Shown here in pieces: positions 6,345 through 12,194 of a stretch of DNA of 23,824 nt (position 1 is the first letter of the stretch; each line of letters starts with the position of its first letter). The translations under genes and the position numbers were made by a program. The stretch is from a virus: IMG/VR virus record IMGVR_UViG_3300037963_002975, positions 1 through 23,824 of that record. One strand, 5' to 3'. The notes beneath the pieces are model-generated. The model was not told where the DNA came from, searched no databases, and was given only the letters and a program-made list of their open reading frames with translations.

Positions 6345-6353
6345 TTTTTCCTG

Positions 6354-6362
6354 TGCTATAAA
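6354..6362 (+). promoter_or_regulatory. candidate extended -10 promoter
   Basis: The bases TGCTATAAA match the extended -10 form TGn-TATAAT with five of six -10 positions. A weak -35 (GTGACC, 6336-6341) lies 15 nt upstream. Transcription would start near 6369-6371, inside the non-coding stretch. There is no gene on the plus strand before 6483, so the product would be an untranslated RNA. Confidence 0.38.
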
Positions 6363-6368
6363 AGCCAG

Positions 6369-6480
6369 GTAGGGACTCGGATCAGTGGGTCAGCGTACCC
6401 CCCGACTCCCACCCACCCCGAATCATCATCGGGTTTGGCCTGATTAGCCCTTGAGAACCTCCGGTGCGCCGGGGGTTTTC
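6369..6480 (+). ncRNA. candidate structured small RNA (about 110 nt)
   Basis: This is the largest gap between genes (6345-6485). After the promoter-like site come three hairpins. GGGACTCGG (6372-6380) can pair with CCGACTCCC (6402-6410) with one C:C mismatch, enclosing GGGT/ACCC (6387-6390 and 6397-6400). CCCGA (6417-6421) pairs with TCGGG (6429-6433). The last is the terminator stem at 6457-6476. Self-contained promoter, folded body and terminator are the plan of a small RNA gene. It could instead be only the 3' untranslated region of the gene ending at 6344. I could not match it to a known cyanobacterial or cyanophage RNA family. Confidence 0.35.
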
Positions 6481-6483
6481 TTG
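6454..6483 (+). terminator. rho-independent terminator
   Basis: ACCTCCGG (6457-6464) pairs with CCGGGGGT (6469-6476) with one G-T wobble around a TGCG loop, followed by TTTTCTTGTG. The stem can extend by A-T pairs on its base. The T-run follows only in the plus direction, so it ends plus-strand transcription from 6030-6344 or from the candidate small RNA. Confidence 0.75.
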
Positions 6484-6485
6484 TG

Positions 6486-6719
6486 TCAAGGCAGCTTAAA
6501 AGGCACAGCTGGACCCGTAGTTGTCGGCAGTTCTGACAGCGCCTCATCAATCTGCCCAGGCATCATGTCCGTGACCATCTTGGTCAGCTCAGACTTCAAC
6601 TCGCTCATGTAATGCTTGGTCAGTGATGGGATGCGTGTGTAAAACACCACCGTTCCAATGACCATCGTTCCAGACATCACAAAGGATGCGACGGACATTG
6701 CGTTAAAAAGCTTTTGCAT
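6486..6719 (-). CDS. small single-TM protein (77 aa)
   Basis: Residues 9-28 form a membrane segment (SVASFVMSGTMVIGTVVFYT), followed by an amphipathic helix (LTKHYMSELKSELTKMVTDM) and a polar end with PGQIDEALSELP. From memory, T4-like cyanophages carry related short proteins with the same K-L-x-N-A start, N-terminal anchor and helical tail. Function unknown. It starts only 14 nt after the T-rich end of the terminator at 6733-6771, so it probably depends on readthrough or a promoter I cannot see. Confidence 0.62.
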   Translation of the reverse strand: MQKLFNAMSVASFVMSGTMVIGTVVFYTRIPSLTKHYMSELKSELTKMVTDMMPGQIDEALSELPTTTGPAVPFKLP

Positions 6720-6732
6720 GAGAACTGCAGAT

Positions 6733-6771
6733 AAAACAAAAGGCCCCCGCTCTACGCTGCGGAGACCCTTT
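6733..6771 (-). terminator. strong rho-independent terminator (minus strand)
   Basis: Read on the minus strand, a 13-pair stem (AAAGGGTCTCCGC with GCGGGGGCCTTTT, including G-T wobbles) with an AGCGTAGA loop is followed by TTTTGTTTTAT. It sits 35 nt after the stop of the beta-barrel-like gene and is the only strong leftward terminator between that gene and the tail module, so it probably ends the late transcript. Confidence 0.8.
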
Positions 6772-6805
6772 GCCGACCTGTGTGAGAAGTCGAGCTAGTT
6801 ATAGC

Positions 6806-7165
6806 TCAGAACTTGTACTTCAGGCCTGCCTTCAGCCCATAGTTGGCATCGCCGTCTTCGTACTTGGCAAAAGAAACCTCACCGTACACATCAAGCGGGT
6901 CTGCCACAGGCGCTGACACACCAGTCTTGGCCGAGAAGCCAACAGTGGTGTCACCAGCGTCAGGCTGCAGCCAGGAAGGTCCGCCCTGCAGGTAGAACGC
7001 TCCAGCCTCATATCCCACGTGACCGTCAAAAACAGCCCCGCCAAAATCAGAGCCTGTCCAGCCACCGTTCCATTCAGGATTCAGGTAAAAACCGTCGGCT
7101 TGTGCAGGAGATGCCAGCACAGACGCCGTAACGACGGCACCACTCGCAATCAAAGCTTTGATCAT
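6806..7165 (-). CDS. small secreted beta-barrel-like outer membrane protein (119 aa)
   Basis: A signal peptide (IKALIASGAVVTASVLASPA, cleavage after AQA at residue 23) is followed by about 96 residues of alternating beta-prone segments: NPEWNGGWTGSDFGGAVFDG, HVGYEAGAFYLQGGPSWLQ, VGFSAKTGVSAPV, LDVYGEVSFAKYE and NYGLKAGLKYKF. The terminal aromatic Phe is the usual outer-membrane insertion signature. The length suits a small barrel with few strands. Phage-encoded outer membrane proteins can alter receptors or exclude other phages; here that is inference. From memory, related small porin-like proteins occur in cyanomyoviruses. It lies 11 nt after the 41-aa gene. Confidence 0.75.
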   Translation of the reverse strand: MIKALIASGAVVTASVLASPAQADGFYLNPEWNGGWTGSDFGGAVFDGHVGYEAGAFYLQGGPSWLQPDAGDTTVGFSAKTGVSAPVADPLDVYGEVSFAKYEDGDANYGLKAGLKYKF

Positions 7166-7176
7166 TTGGAAGAGAA

Positions 7177-7302
7177 TTAACGTTTTCCTTGACCACGATA
7201 CTTCTTTCGTCCATGGGACGGTTTTGAATGTGATCCATTGCCTTGACGTGTCTTTTTAGGCTTGCTAGGAACAAAATTTTGCCCGCTAAGTGACTTAGCC
7301 AT
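7177..7302 (-). CDS. small basic protein MAKSLSG family (41 aa)
   Basis: ATG 7302, TAA 7177-7179, 41 aa: MAKSLSGQNFVPSKPKKTRQ then a Gly/Ser/His/Lys/Arg-rich end with KKYRGQGKR. The start overlaps the preceding stop by one base (TGATG). From memory, T4-like cyanophages carry a nearly identical small basic protein with the same K-S-L-S-G-x-N-F-V and K-K-Y-R-G-Q-G ends. It is likely to bind nucleic acid or ribosomes, but no function is established. A longer frame on this strand (7074-7274) overlaps it and the signal peptide of the next gene and is rejected. Confidence 0.72.
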   Translation of the reverse strand: MAKSLSGQNFVPSKPKKTRQGNGSHSKPSHGRKKYRGQGKR

Positions 7303-7481
7303 CAGCCACGAAACTGTTGATACTTCTTGGCCAGACCTGTAAACAAACCATGCATCGGATGATCAGGATCATCACGACGGTCAAATACATACAGCTCGCT
7401 TAACCATCTTTGGCGATTAGCCATTGCCTCAACATCCTCCGCGCCAGGCTTGCAGGGAATCATTGGATCAGGTCGTTGCAT
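7302..7481 (-). CDS. small conserved cyanophage-type protein (59 aa)
   Basis: I choose ATG 7481 over TTG 7487 because only two residues are gained by the latter. The protein contains PCKPGAEDVEAMANRQRWLS and a RRDDPDHPMHGLFTGLAKKY block. From memory, short proteins with R-D-D-P-D-H-P-x-H are frequent in T4-like cyanophages, function unknown. Its stop is fused to the start of the 41-aa gene (TGATG), so the two are coupled. It follows the propeller fibre by 24 nt. Confidence 0.68.
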   Translation of the reverse strand: MQRPDPMIPCKPGAEDVEAMANRQRWLSELYVFDRRDDPDHPMHGLFTGLAKKYQQFRG

Positions 7482-7505
7482 CAACAATCGGCAATATGAA
7501 CCATC

Positions 7506-8363
7506 TTAGGACCGACTGAACTGGTCGACACCGTCACCGACTGCTCCGCCAACATAAATATGCTTTCCATCAGAAGAAAAACAAATTGCATTTGGGGTAG
7601 TTTCGTAGCTCGATATGCTCAAAAAGCTGTCTTCAGAGCCGTTGATTAGTGACACGTCCCAAGCTGTTGATAGATCAAAGTGATAAATGCGATCTTGACC
7701 GGCGCCAAGAATATAGGCTTTTGTGCCGTCATCGCTCATCCAATAGCCTCTTGAATTAGATTCGTTAATGGTGCTGCTTATATCTAACAACGAACTTGTC
7801 GAAACCACACTTCCAATCGTTGATATGTCCCAAGCTGTGGTCAGATTGAACCCTTTAACCCTGTCTATATTTGGATCAATTCCAAAAAATTTCGTGCCGT
7901 CAGGTGAGAAATACGGACCCCTAAAAAGGTTGAAAGGGCCTGTAAGGCTTTTCGAGCCGTCACTGCTTATTGTTGAAATGTCCCAAGCAGTCGACAGGCT
8001 GTAGGCATAGAGAGTGTCGTCGTTGTCGGTGATGAACAGCTTCGTGCCGTCAGGCTTGAAAAATATGCCCGTGGGGAGGCTGTTGCCCCCGTGATGGGAC
8101 GTGATGTTGACGGTGTTAACAGCACTGCCATGCGTGCTTATATTAAAAGCTGTACTTAAATTCATTTCTTTCAACAAAACGCCGGCTAAGTGATAAAACT
8201 TAGTTCCGTCAGGATGAATAAAAACGCCAGTTACGTTGACGCCAGCAGCGTTCATTGTGTCAAAACGAACGTGGCTGTACTGATCAACATCCTTATAAAC
8301 AACACCCTCCTCTGACGAAGTGTTGCCCACAGCCGCCATTAGATATTTTGCAAAATTACTCAT
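7506..8363 (-). CDS. beta-propeller fibre/adhesin (285 aa)
   Basis: I start at ATG 8363 (MSNFAKYLMA), where it overlaps the previous stop as ATGA; an earlier ATG at 8411 lies inside the upstream gene and adds a Cys-rich peptide. The protein is made of about five repeats of roughly 50 residues with F-x-P-D-G-T-K at 50-55, 103-108, 152-157, 209-214 and (degenerate) 262-266, each followed by a strand and LSTAWDIST at 69-77, 123-131, 174-182 and 231-237. This is a beta-propeller pattern, with residues V26-S30 (VDQYS) and the C-terminal VDQFS likely to close the ring. As the last of the fibre genes it is a good candidate for receptor or polysaccharide binding. No catalytic motif is seen. Confidence 0.72.
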   Translation of the reverse strand: MSNFAKYLMAAVGNTSSEEGVVYKDVDQYSHVRFDTMNAAGVNVTGVFIHPDGTKFYHLAGVLLKEMNLSTAFNISTHGSAVNTVNITSHHGGNSLPTGIFFKPDGTKLFITDNDDTLYAYSLSTAWDISTISSDGSKSLTGPFNLFRGPYFSPDGTKFFGIDPNIDRVKGFNLTTAWDISTIGSVVSTSSLLDISSTINESNSRGYWMSDDGTKAYILGAGQDRIYHFDLSTAWDVSLINGSEDSFLSISSYETTPNAICFSSDGKHIYVGGAVGDGVDQFSRS

Positions 8364-8782
8364 GCAACATCCCCTACATGCGCACCATAAAGAGTGCTCA
8401 AAAACTTCCACAACACAACAACGGTATAACCACTTGTGGCTAGCGTTGGTGCAGAGCCTCCTGTCCAGGTAACGCTTGGCCAGGTCACTGTGTACGCAGA
8501 ACCGTCATCAATATGTAAAATCATGGCCTCCCCTGCCGTAAATGAATCCGTGAAAGTTGTATTGGACCCGAGTGTTTTGTATTGCACTGCCCCATTGGCT
8601 GGGTCAAGCGCCGTTCCAGTTAAGTTGTAGACCGTATCTGTGAGGCCAACCTCAATTAGCGAACCGCCGTCAGTCTTAGTAAAAACGCCGCCGTCCGTTG
8701 TATTTAAAGCAAGTTCTCCGACAACAAGATCGCTGGTTGTTGGATTGGTAGTTCCACGCTTTTGTTTAATGACGTTCGCCAT
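8360..8782 (-). CDS. tail fibre/tip protein with tropism-determinant-like N-terminus (140 aa)
   Basis: The N-terminus (MANVIKQKRGTTNPTTSDLV, then GELALNTTDGGVFTKTDGG) matches the short repeat-like start common in phage tail fibres and major tropism determinant N-terminal domains, where it mounts the protein on the tail. The C-half (about 55-140) is beta-rich with YTVTWPSVTWTGG and VVLWKFLSTLYGAHV. It overlaps the previous gene as TAATG and the next as ATGA. A short fibre or adaptor is the best reading. Confidence 0.75.
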   Translation of the reverse strand: MANVIKQKRGTTNPTTSDLVVGELALNTTDGGVFTKTDGGSLIEVGLTDTVYNLTGTALDPANGAVQYKTLGSNTTFTDSFTAGEAMILHIDDGSAYTVTWPSVTWTGGSAPTLATSGYTVVVLWKFLSTLYGAHVGDVA

Positions 8783-9849
8783 TAGAACGTGCCCCCATCA
8801 ATAGTTGAACTATTGGACAGATAATCAGTACCAGCGGTTGCAGCAGTAAATGCTCCAGTGCCGTTGCCCTTCAAAATCCCCGTTAGCGTTGTCGCGCCAG
8901 TGCCTCCGTCGGCAACTGCAAGCGTTCCAGTGATACTTGAGGCGGCAAGATCTACAGCCAGCTCAGTACTTTCAATGACCAAGCCGCCATTGGCTTTTAG
9001 GTCAACGCTGACTTCAGAGCCGCTGACATCAATGCCATCACCAGCTGTTGGGGAACCGCCCGATGAAGCAATTGTGATTGAACCACTGCCTTCAGTAATC
9101 GTGACGTTGCTGCCAGCAGTAAGCGTCGCAAGCGTGTAACCGGAGCCGTTACCAATTAAAAGCTGACCATTGGACGGTGCAGCAGTCAGACCAGTGCCAC
9201 CATATGCACGGCCAATCGTAGTGCCGTTCCAAACACCAGTCGCAATGGTGCCAACAGTCGTAAGGCTAGAGCTAGTGACACCAGAACCAAGAGCGCTGGC
9301 GCTAAGAACACTCGTGCCGTTGATCTTGAATTCTTTGCCAGAAGCAGCATTAACGTGCTCAGAAAAATCCCAGCTGTCAGTGCTGTTCGTCCAAACAATC
9401 GTGTGATCAGAGTCGCCTTTCAATGTAATTCCACCGCCGTCGGCAGTTGAATCCGAAGGGCTGCTAACGCTGCCCAACTCAATGTTTTTGTCGTCAACAG
9501 TCAACGTTGTTGAGTTGACCGTTGTGGTCGTCCCATCGACCTGAAGATTGCCCGTAACCGTCAGGTTGTTGCTAAACGTGGTATTGCCTGACAACGTGGC
9601 ACCACTCAGGTCAACCGTTCCCGTAAACGTCTTGTTACCGCTGATCGTCTGGTTTGAGGTCAGCGTTGCAAACGCACCAGATCCCCCGATCGAGATAACT
9701 GAGCTTGCAGCTCCTCCTCCTGCGTCACCAAAGCCGTAATAAAGGATATTGTCGACTTCTGAGTAAGCGGGTTCGCTCGGAGCCAAGCTGCTTGGAGCGC
9801 CAGACGCACCACCAGAGGCACGCTTCTTCAGTCGGATGGTGTTTGCCAT
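8782..9849 (-). CDS. tail fibre protein (355 aa)
   Basis: The start, MANTIRLKKRASGGASGAPS, is a short basic mount followed by a GELAYSE-like block (SEPAYSEVDNILYYGFGDA). Residues about 65-130 carry T-S-N-x-T-I-S-G-N repeats (SNNLTVTGNLQVDGTTTTVN, then TLTVDDKNIELGSV), a hallmark of cyanophage fibres. Residues 190-330 are glycine/threonine-rich repeats such as GGTGLTAAPSNGQLLIGNGS and GGTGATTLTGILKGNGTGAF, both pyramidal trimer-type repeats. It ends IDGGTF. It probably forms a trimeric fibrous shaft. Confidence 0.8.
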   Translation of the reverse strand: MANTIRLKKRASGGASGAPSSLAPSEPAYSEVDNILYYGFGDAGGGAASSVISIGGSGAFATLTSNQTISGNKTFTGTVDLSGATLSGNTTFSNNLTVTGNLQVDGTTTTVNSTTLTVDDKNIELGSVSSPSDSTADGGGITLKGDSDHTIVWTNSTDSWDFSEHVNAASGKEFKINGTSVLSASALGSGVTSSSLTTVGTIATGVWNGTTIGRAYGGTGLTAAPSNGQLLIGNGSGYTLATLTAGSNVTITEGSGSITIASSGGSPTAGDGIDVSGSEVSVDLKANGGLVIESTELAVDLAASSITGTLAVADGGTGATTLTGILKGNGTGAFTAATAGTDYLSNSSTIDGGTF

Positions 9850-9852
9850 GGC

Positions 9853-10113
9853 TTAAAAATTGCCTCCAAGGACAATGGTGTTAATGGTCCAGGTCGCGTC
9901 TGCCTTAAACTCCCCGGAGGCCGAGTCGTAATAAACGACGCTCTTGTCAACTTTAGCGGCTTGATTCAAAGAGAAACTAGAACCTGCAGGCCCTTGCGGT
10001 CCTGCCGTGGTGGCCGTGACAACACTTGTTTTTGGTGTCTCAACAACAGTTGTCTTGCCGTTTAACGTGACGGCAACTGTGTTGCTTTGCGTTGTAACGT
10101 TTACTGTTGTCAT
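9853..10113 (-). CDS. small fibre-associated protein with collagen-like patch (86 aa)
   Basis: Residues 1-37 are Thr/Val-rich beta repeats (NTVAVTLNGKTTVVETPKTS). A short Gly-Pro-Gln-Gly-Pro-Ala-Gly patch sits at about 38-44, then KVDKSVVYYDSASGEFKADA and the end TIVLGGNF. The D-K-S-V-V-Y-Y-D-x-A-S-G block recurs in cyanophage structural proteins as far as I recall. Its start overlaps the stop of the preceding gene (10110-10113). A connector between tail tip and fibres is plausible. Confidence 0.7.
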   Translation of the reverse strand: MTTVNVTTQSNTVAVTLNGKTTVVETPKTSVVTATTAGPQGPAGSSFSLNQAAKVDKSVVYYDSASGEFKADATWTINTIVLGGNF

Positions 10114-10451
10114 GGCGCTGTATAACCTTGACTGACAAAAATAATACCCTCTAAATAGTACTCACGTTCACCGCTACCATTTTCAAGCAATACGTCGTAT
10201 CGCAACTCGTCAGGGAAAGTTGCCGTCTGAGTGTCTGTCAAACTTATCTTGATCTGACCGTTGCTTCTGTTTGTATATGCGATCGTAAAATCAGCTGATT
10301 TTGTGGTGCGATCTGCGTTCCAAGCCTGCGCATAAACAGTAAAACCTGTCAGGTCAATGGCGCTGCTCGTGCTGTCCTTGAATTGCAGATCAAGCGAAAA
10401 GTCCGCCCGACGCTGCAAGGTGAAGTTATAGGTGCCAGGTTGAACCGCCAT
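10110..10451 (-). CDS. fibre/baseplate adaptor-like protein (113 aa)
   Basis: A compact beta-sandwich-like protein: MAVQPGTYNFTLQRRADFSL, then DLQFKDSTSSAIDLTGFTVY and NGQIKISLTDTQTATFP. The layout (Q-x-x-A-D-F, I-D-L-T-G, then I-x-L-T-D) resembles the N-terminal domain of baseplate upper proteins that carry receptor-binding trimers. It has the best ribosome binding site in the fibre cluster: AGGAGG, 6 nt before ATG. It is the first gene after a 57-nt spacer. Confidence 0.68.
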   Translation of the reverse strand: MAVQPGTYNFTLQRRADFSLDLQFKDSTSSAIDLTGFTVYAQAWNADRTTKSADFTIAYTNRSNGQIKISLTDTQTATFPDELRYDVLLENGSGEREYYLEGIIFVSQGYTAP

Positions 10452-10457
10452 GATGGA

Positions 10458-10463
10458 CCTCCT
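10458..10463 (-). promoter_or_regulatory. ribosome binding site AGGAGG
   Basis: A full Shine-Dalgarno hexamer 6 nt before the ATG at 10451. It is unusual here because most genes in the window rely on overlaps or have weak sites; it suggests independent, strong initiation of the adaptor protein. Confidence 0.75.
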
Positions 10464-10508
10464 AGGTGGATTGTAACGCTGCGGTTAAAACGAAGCTACG
10501 TCGTCCCA

Positions 10509-11675
10509 TCAGCTAGAAGCCATCAAGCCATGAGCGCTTGCAAAGGCTAGAAGAGCTTCGACTTTTGCCTCAAGCTCGACGCAATACTCAAGCAACTCAG
10601 CGTTTGTCGGTGACGCAGCGTTGTTGATCGTCACCGTTCCGTTAGGTGTGGGCAATGTGCCACTGGTTGCCGTCGTCGTGATGTCTGCAACATGCGTTGA
10701 TTGCACAGCAGCTGTCGCACCAAAGAACCCAATCGTGTTGGCGTTGATCTCCAGCTGGGTCGTCAACGTTCCAGCGGTCTGAACCTTGAGCTTTAACTTG
10801 CCGTCTTCAGTCGTGCTACTTGCATCAGCAATGCTGCTCTCAATAGAGGCATAGTCAATGTCGCCAGGCGTACCAGCGTCATTTTTGCTCCGGAAAAATA
10901 CCGTGCTAATTACGTCATTATCTTGACCAGCAGCACCATTGCGGTGATGGTTCAACGTTAGATCAGCAGCACTTGCTGGATCGTCAGCAGTATTCTCAAA
11001 CTCAACCATTGTGCCCGTCAGGTTATCTGTGACGTGCAGCAAGTAAGTCGGTGAAACCTCGTTAATACCAACGTTTTCACCCTTGACCCGAATCCGTGTT
11101 GCAACAGATCCAGAGGCGCTGGTCATCAAATCCAACGTGCCAATCTCTGACCCATTGGTTGGGCTGGCAATCTGCGAAACAATCTGCGCGTAAGCATGCG
11201 TATTGCCTGCTGAATCCTCCCCACGGAACTCAAGGTTGCCAAGGTTGTCGCTAGCAGCAGGTGATGCAGAGTTGCGATACAACACCAGATCAGGCGCTGT
11301 ATCCAGGCCAGCATCACTGTTTTCAATGATGACCTGATCGGTCGTGTCAGTGCTGAACAGATGCAGCTGAGCCGCTGCCGTTCCAGTGCCAAGCTGAAAG
11401 CCTTGACTTGTGACTTTCCCGATAAAGGAAGAATTGATGCTGAACGCAAGTTCGTTGGCCCCCGAACGGTACAAACCGCCTGTGCCGCTATCGCTTAAAA
11501 AGCCAATAGACGGCGCACCAGTAGACCCGTCCGGCAATGACCGGAACATCGTGCCGAACGTGATGCTTTTGTTCTTGTTGACGTTGGCAGCTTCACTGAC
11601 ATCGACAACAGGGAGCAAGTCTCCCGTTGCAGGCGAGGTAAGCGCAGTCAGCGCAGAAATCTTGCGGTCAGCCAT
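10509..11675 (-). CDS. tail fibre protein, MADRKISALT type (388 aa)
   Basis: The first 40 residues (MADRKISALTALTSPATGDL, then LPVVDVSEAANVNKNKSITF) form the attachment region seen in many cyanophage fibres. Residues about 50-340 hold repeated beta segments such as TGGLYRSGANELAFSINSS, DNLGNLEFRGEDSAGNTHAY and TPGDIDYASIESSIADASS, which look like the reporter-type trimer repeats of phage fibres. The end (about 355-380) is a short coiled coil, NAELLEYCVELEAKVEALLA, that likely trimerises the protein. No S74 peptidase chaperone motif is seen. Confidence 0.78.
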   Translation of the reverse strand: MADRKISALTALTSPATGDLLPVVDVSEAANVNKNKSITFGTMFRSLPDGSTGAPSIGFLSDSGTGGLYRSGANELAFSINSSFIGKVTSQGFQLGTGTAAAQLHLFSTDTTDQVIIENSDAGLDTAPDLVLYRNSASPAASDNLGNLEFRGEDSAGNTHAYAQIVSQIASPTNGSEIGTLDLMTSASGSVATRIRVKGENVGINEVSPTYLLHVTDNLTGTMVEFENTADDPASAADLTLNHHRNGAAGQDNDVISTVFFRSKNDAGTPGDIDYASIESSIADASSTTEDGKLKLKVQTAGTLTTQLEINANTIGFFGATAAVQSTHVADITTTATSGTLPTPNGTVTINNAASPTNAELLEYCVELEAKVEALLAFASAHGLMASS

Positions 11676-11685
11676 CGTTTAGCAA

Positions 11686-12192
11686 TCAGGAGGGTTCAGT
11701 GGGCCAGGTCACAGAATGCGGGAAACCGCTGCCTGCAGGTATGTCGCGCAGTGCTTGCCGATAAGTCTGCCACTCAGTTTTAGCGTCATCAGACAATGGG
11801 CTATCAGAAAGCATTGTCCAGTCACAAGCGGTTAGCTTCTGGTCACGTTCAAAACGAATTCCTGTTGCAACCTTATTGTCAATGCTGGTGCGGTAAGCCG
11901 CTTCGTTATCAGCCGCAGTTGTGACGTTTCCGTCTTCATCAGTGGTGTCGGTGAAGATCGGACCAACAACAAATTTGGTGAACCACTGCCCGTCGACCTC
12001 TTCGACGCCATCACGGACGCTGCGCTCATAAGGCCCTGTAACCGTCGCCGCCGCTCCATTCAACACAGCGTCATAGCCGTATGAATCCAAGATCTCCGTT
12101 GTAATCTGCTTTGGAAAGCTGGTCTGAGGGTTGTCGTCCCTGAGCTGCGTGTCGGTGATGACAGCGCCAGTGGAGCGGTTGCGAATTTCCAT
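11686..12192 (-). CDS. tail fibre assembly / chaperone-like protein (168 aa)
   Basis: The C-terminal 60 residues contain RDQKLTACDWTMLSDSPLSD, then WQTYRQALRDIPA and FPHSVTWPTEP. This is the pattern of the phage tail assembly chaperone / fibre assembly domain (R-D-x-x-L-x-x-x-D-W-x-x-x-x-D, Y-R-Q-x-L-R-D-I-P, W-P-x-x-P). The N-half is a small beta domain that may recognise the fibre. It probably helps fold or mount the neighbouring fibres. The gene sits between the long fibre 12195-14126 and the MADRKIS-type fibre. Confidence 0.75.
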   Translation of the reverse strand: MEIRNRSTGAVITDTQLRDDNPQTSFPKQITTEILDSYGYDAVLNGAAATVTGPYERSVRDGVEEVDGQWFTKFVVGPIFTDTTDEDGNVTTAADNEAAYRTSIDNKVATGIRFERDQKLTACDWTMLSDSPLSDDAKTEWQTYRQALRDIPAGSGFPHSVTWPTEPS

Positions 12193-12194
12193 GA

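Noticed and set aside
6402-6420. Yfr1-type RNA motif in the C-rich stretch
   Set aside because: GACTCCCACCCACC only loosely resembles the conserved ACTCCTCACAC core; several mismatches.
7074-7274. 66-aa minus-strand frame overlapping the beta-barrel gene start
   Set aside because: It covers both the signal peptide of the beta-barrel-like gene and the 41-aa gene 7177-7302 in another frame; the latter has a recognisable sequence and coupled start.
8364-8411. Upstream ATG of the propeller gene
   Set aside because: Adds a Cys-rich peptide translated over the end of the previous gene; the ATGA overlap at 8360-8363 is the natural start.
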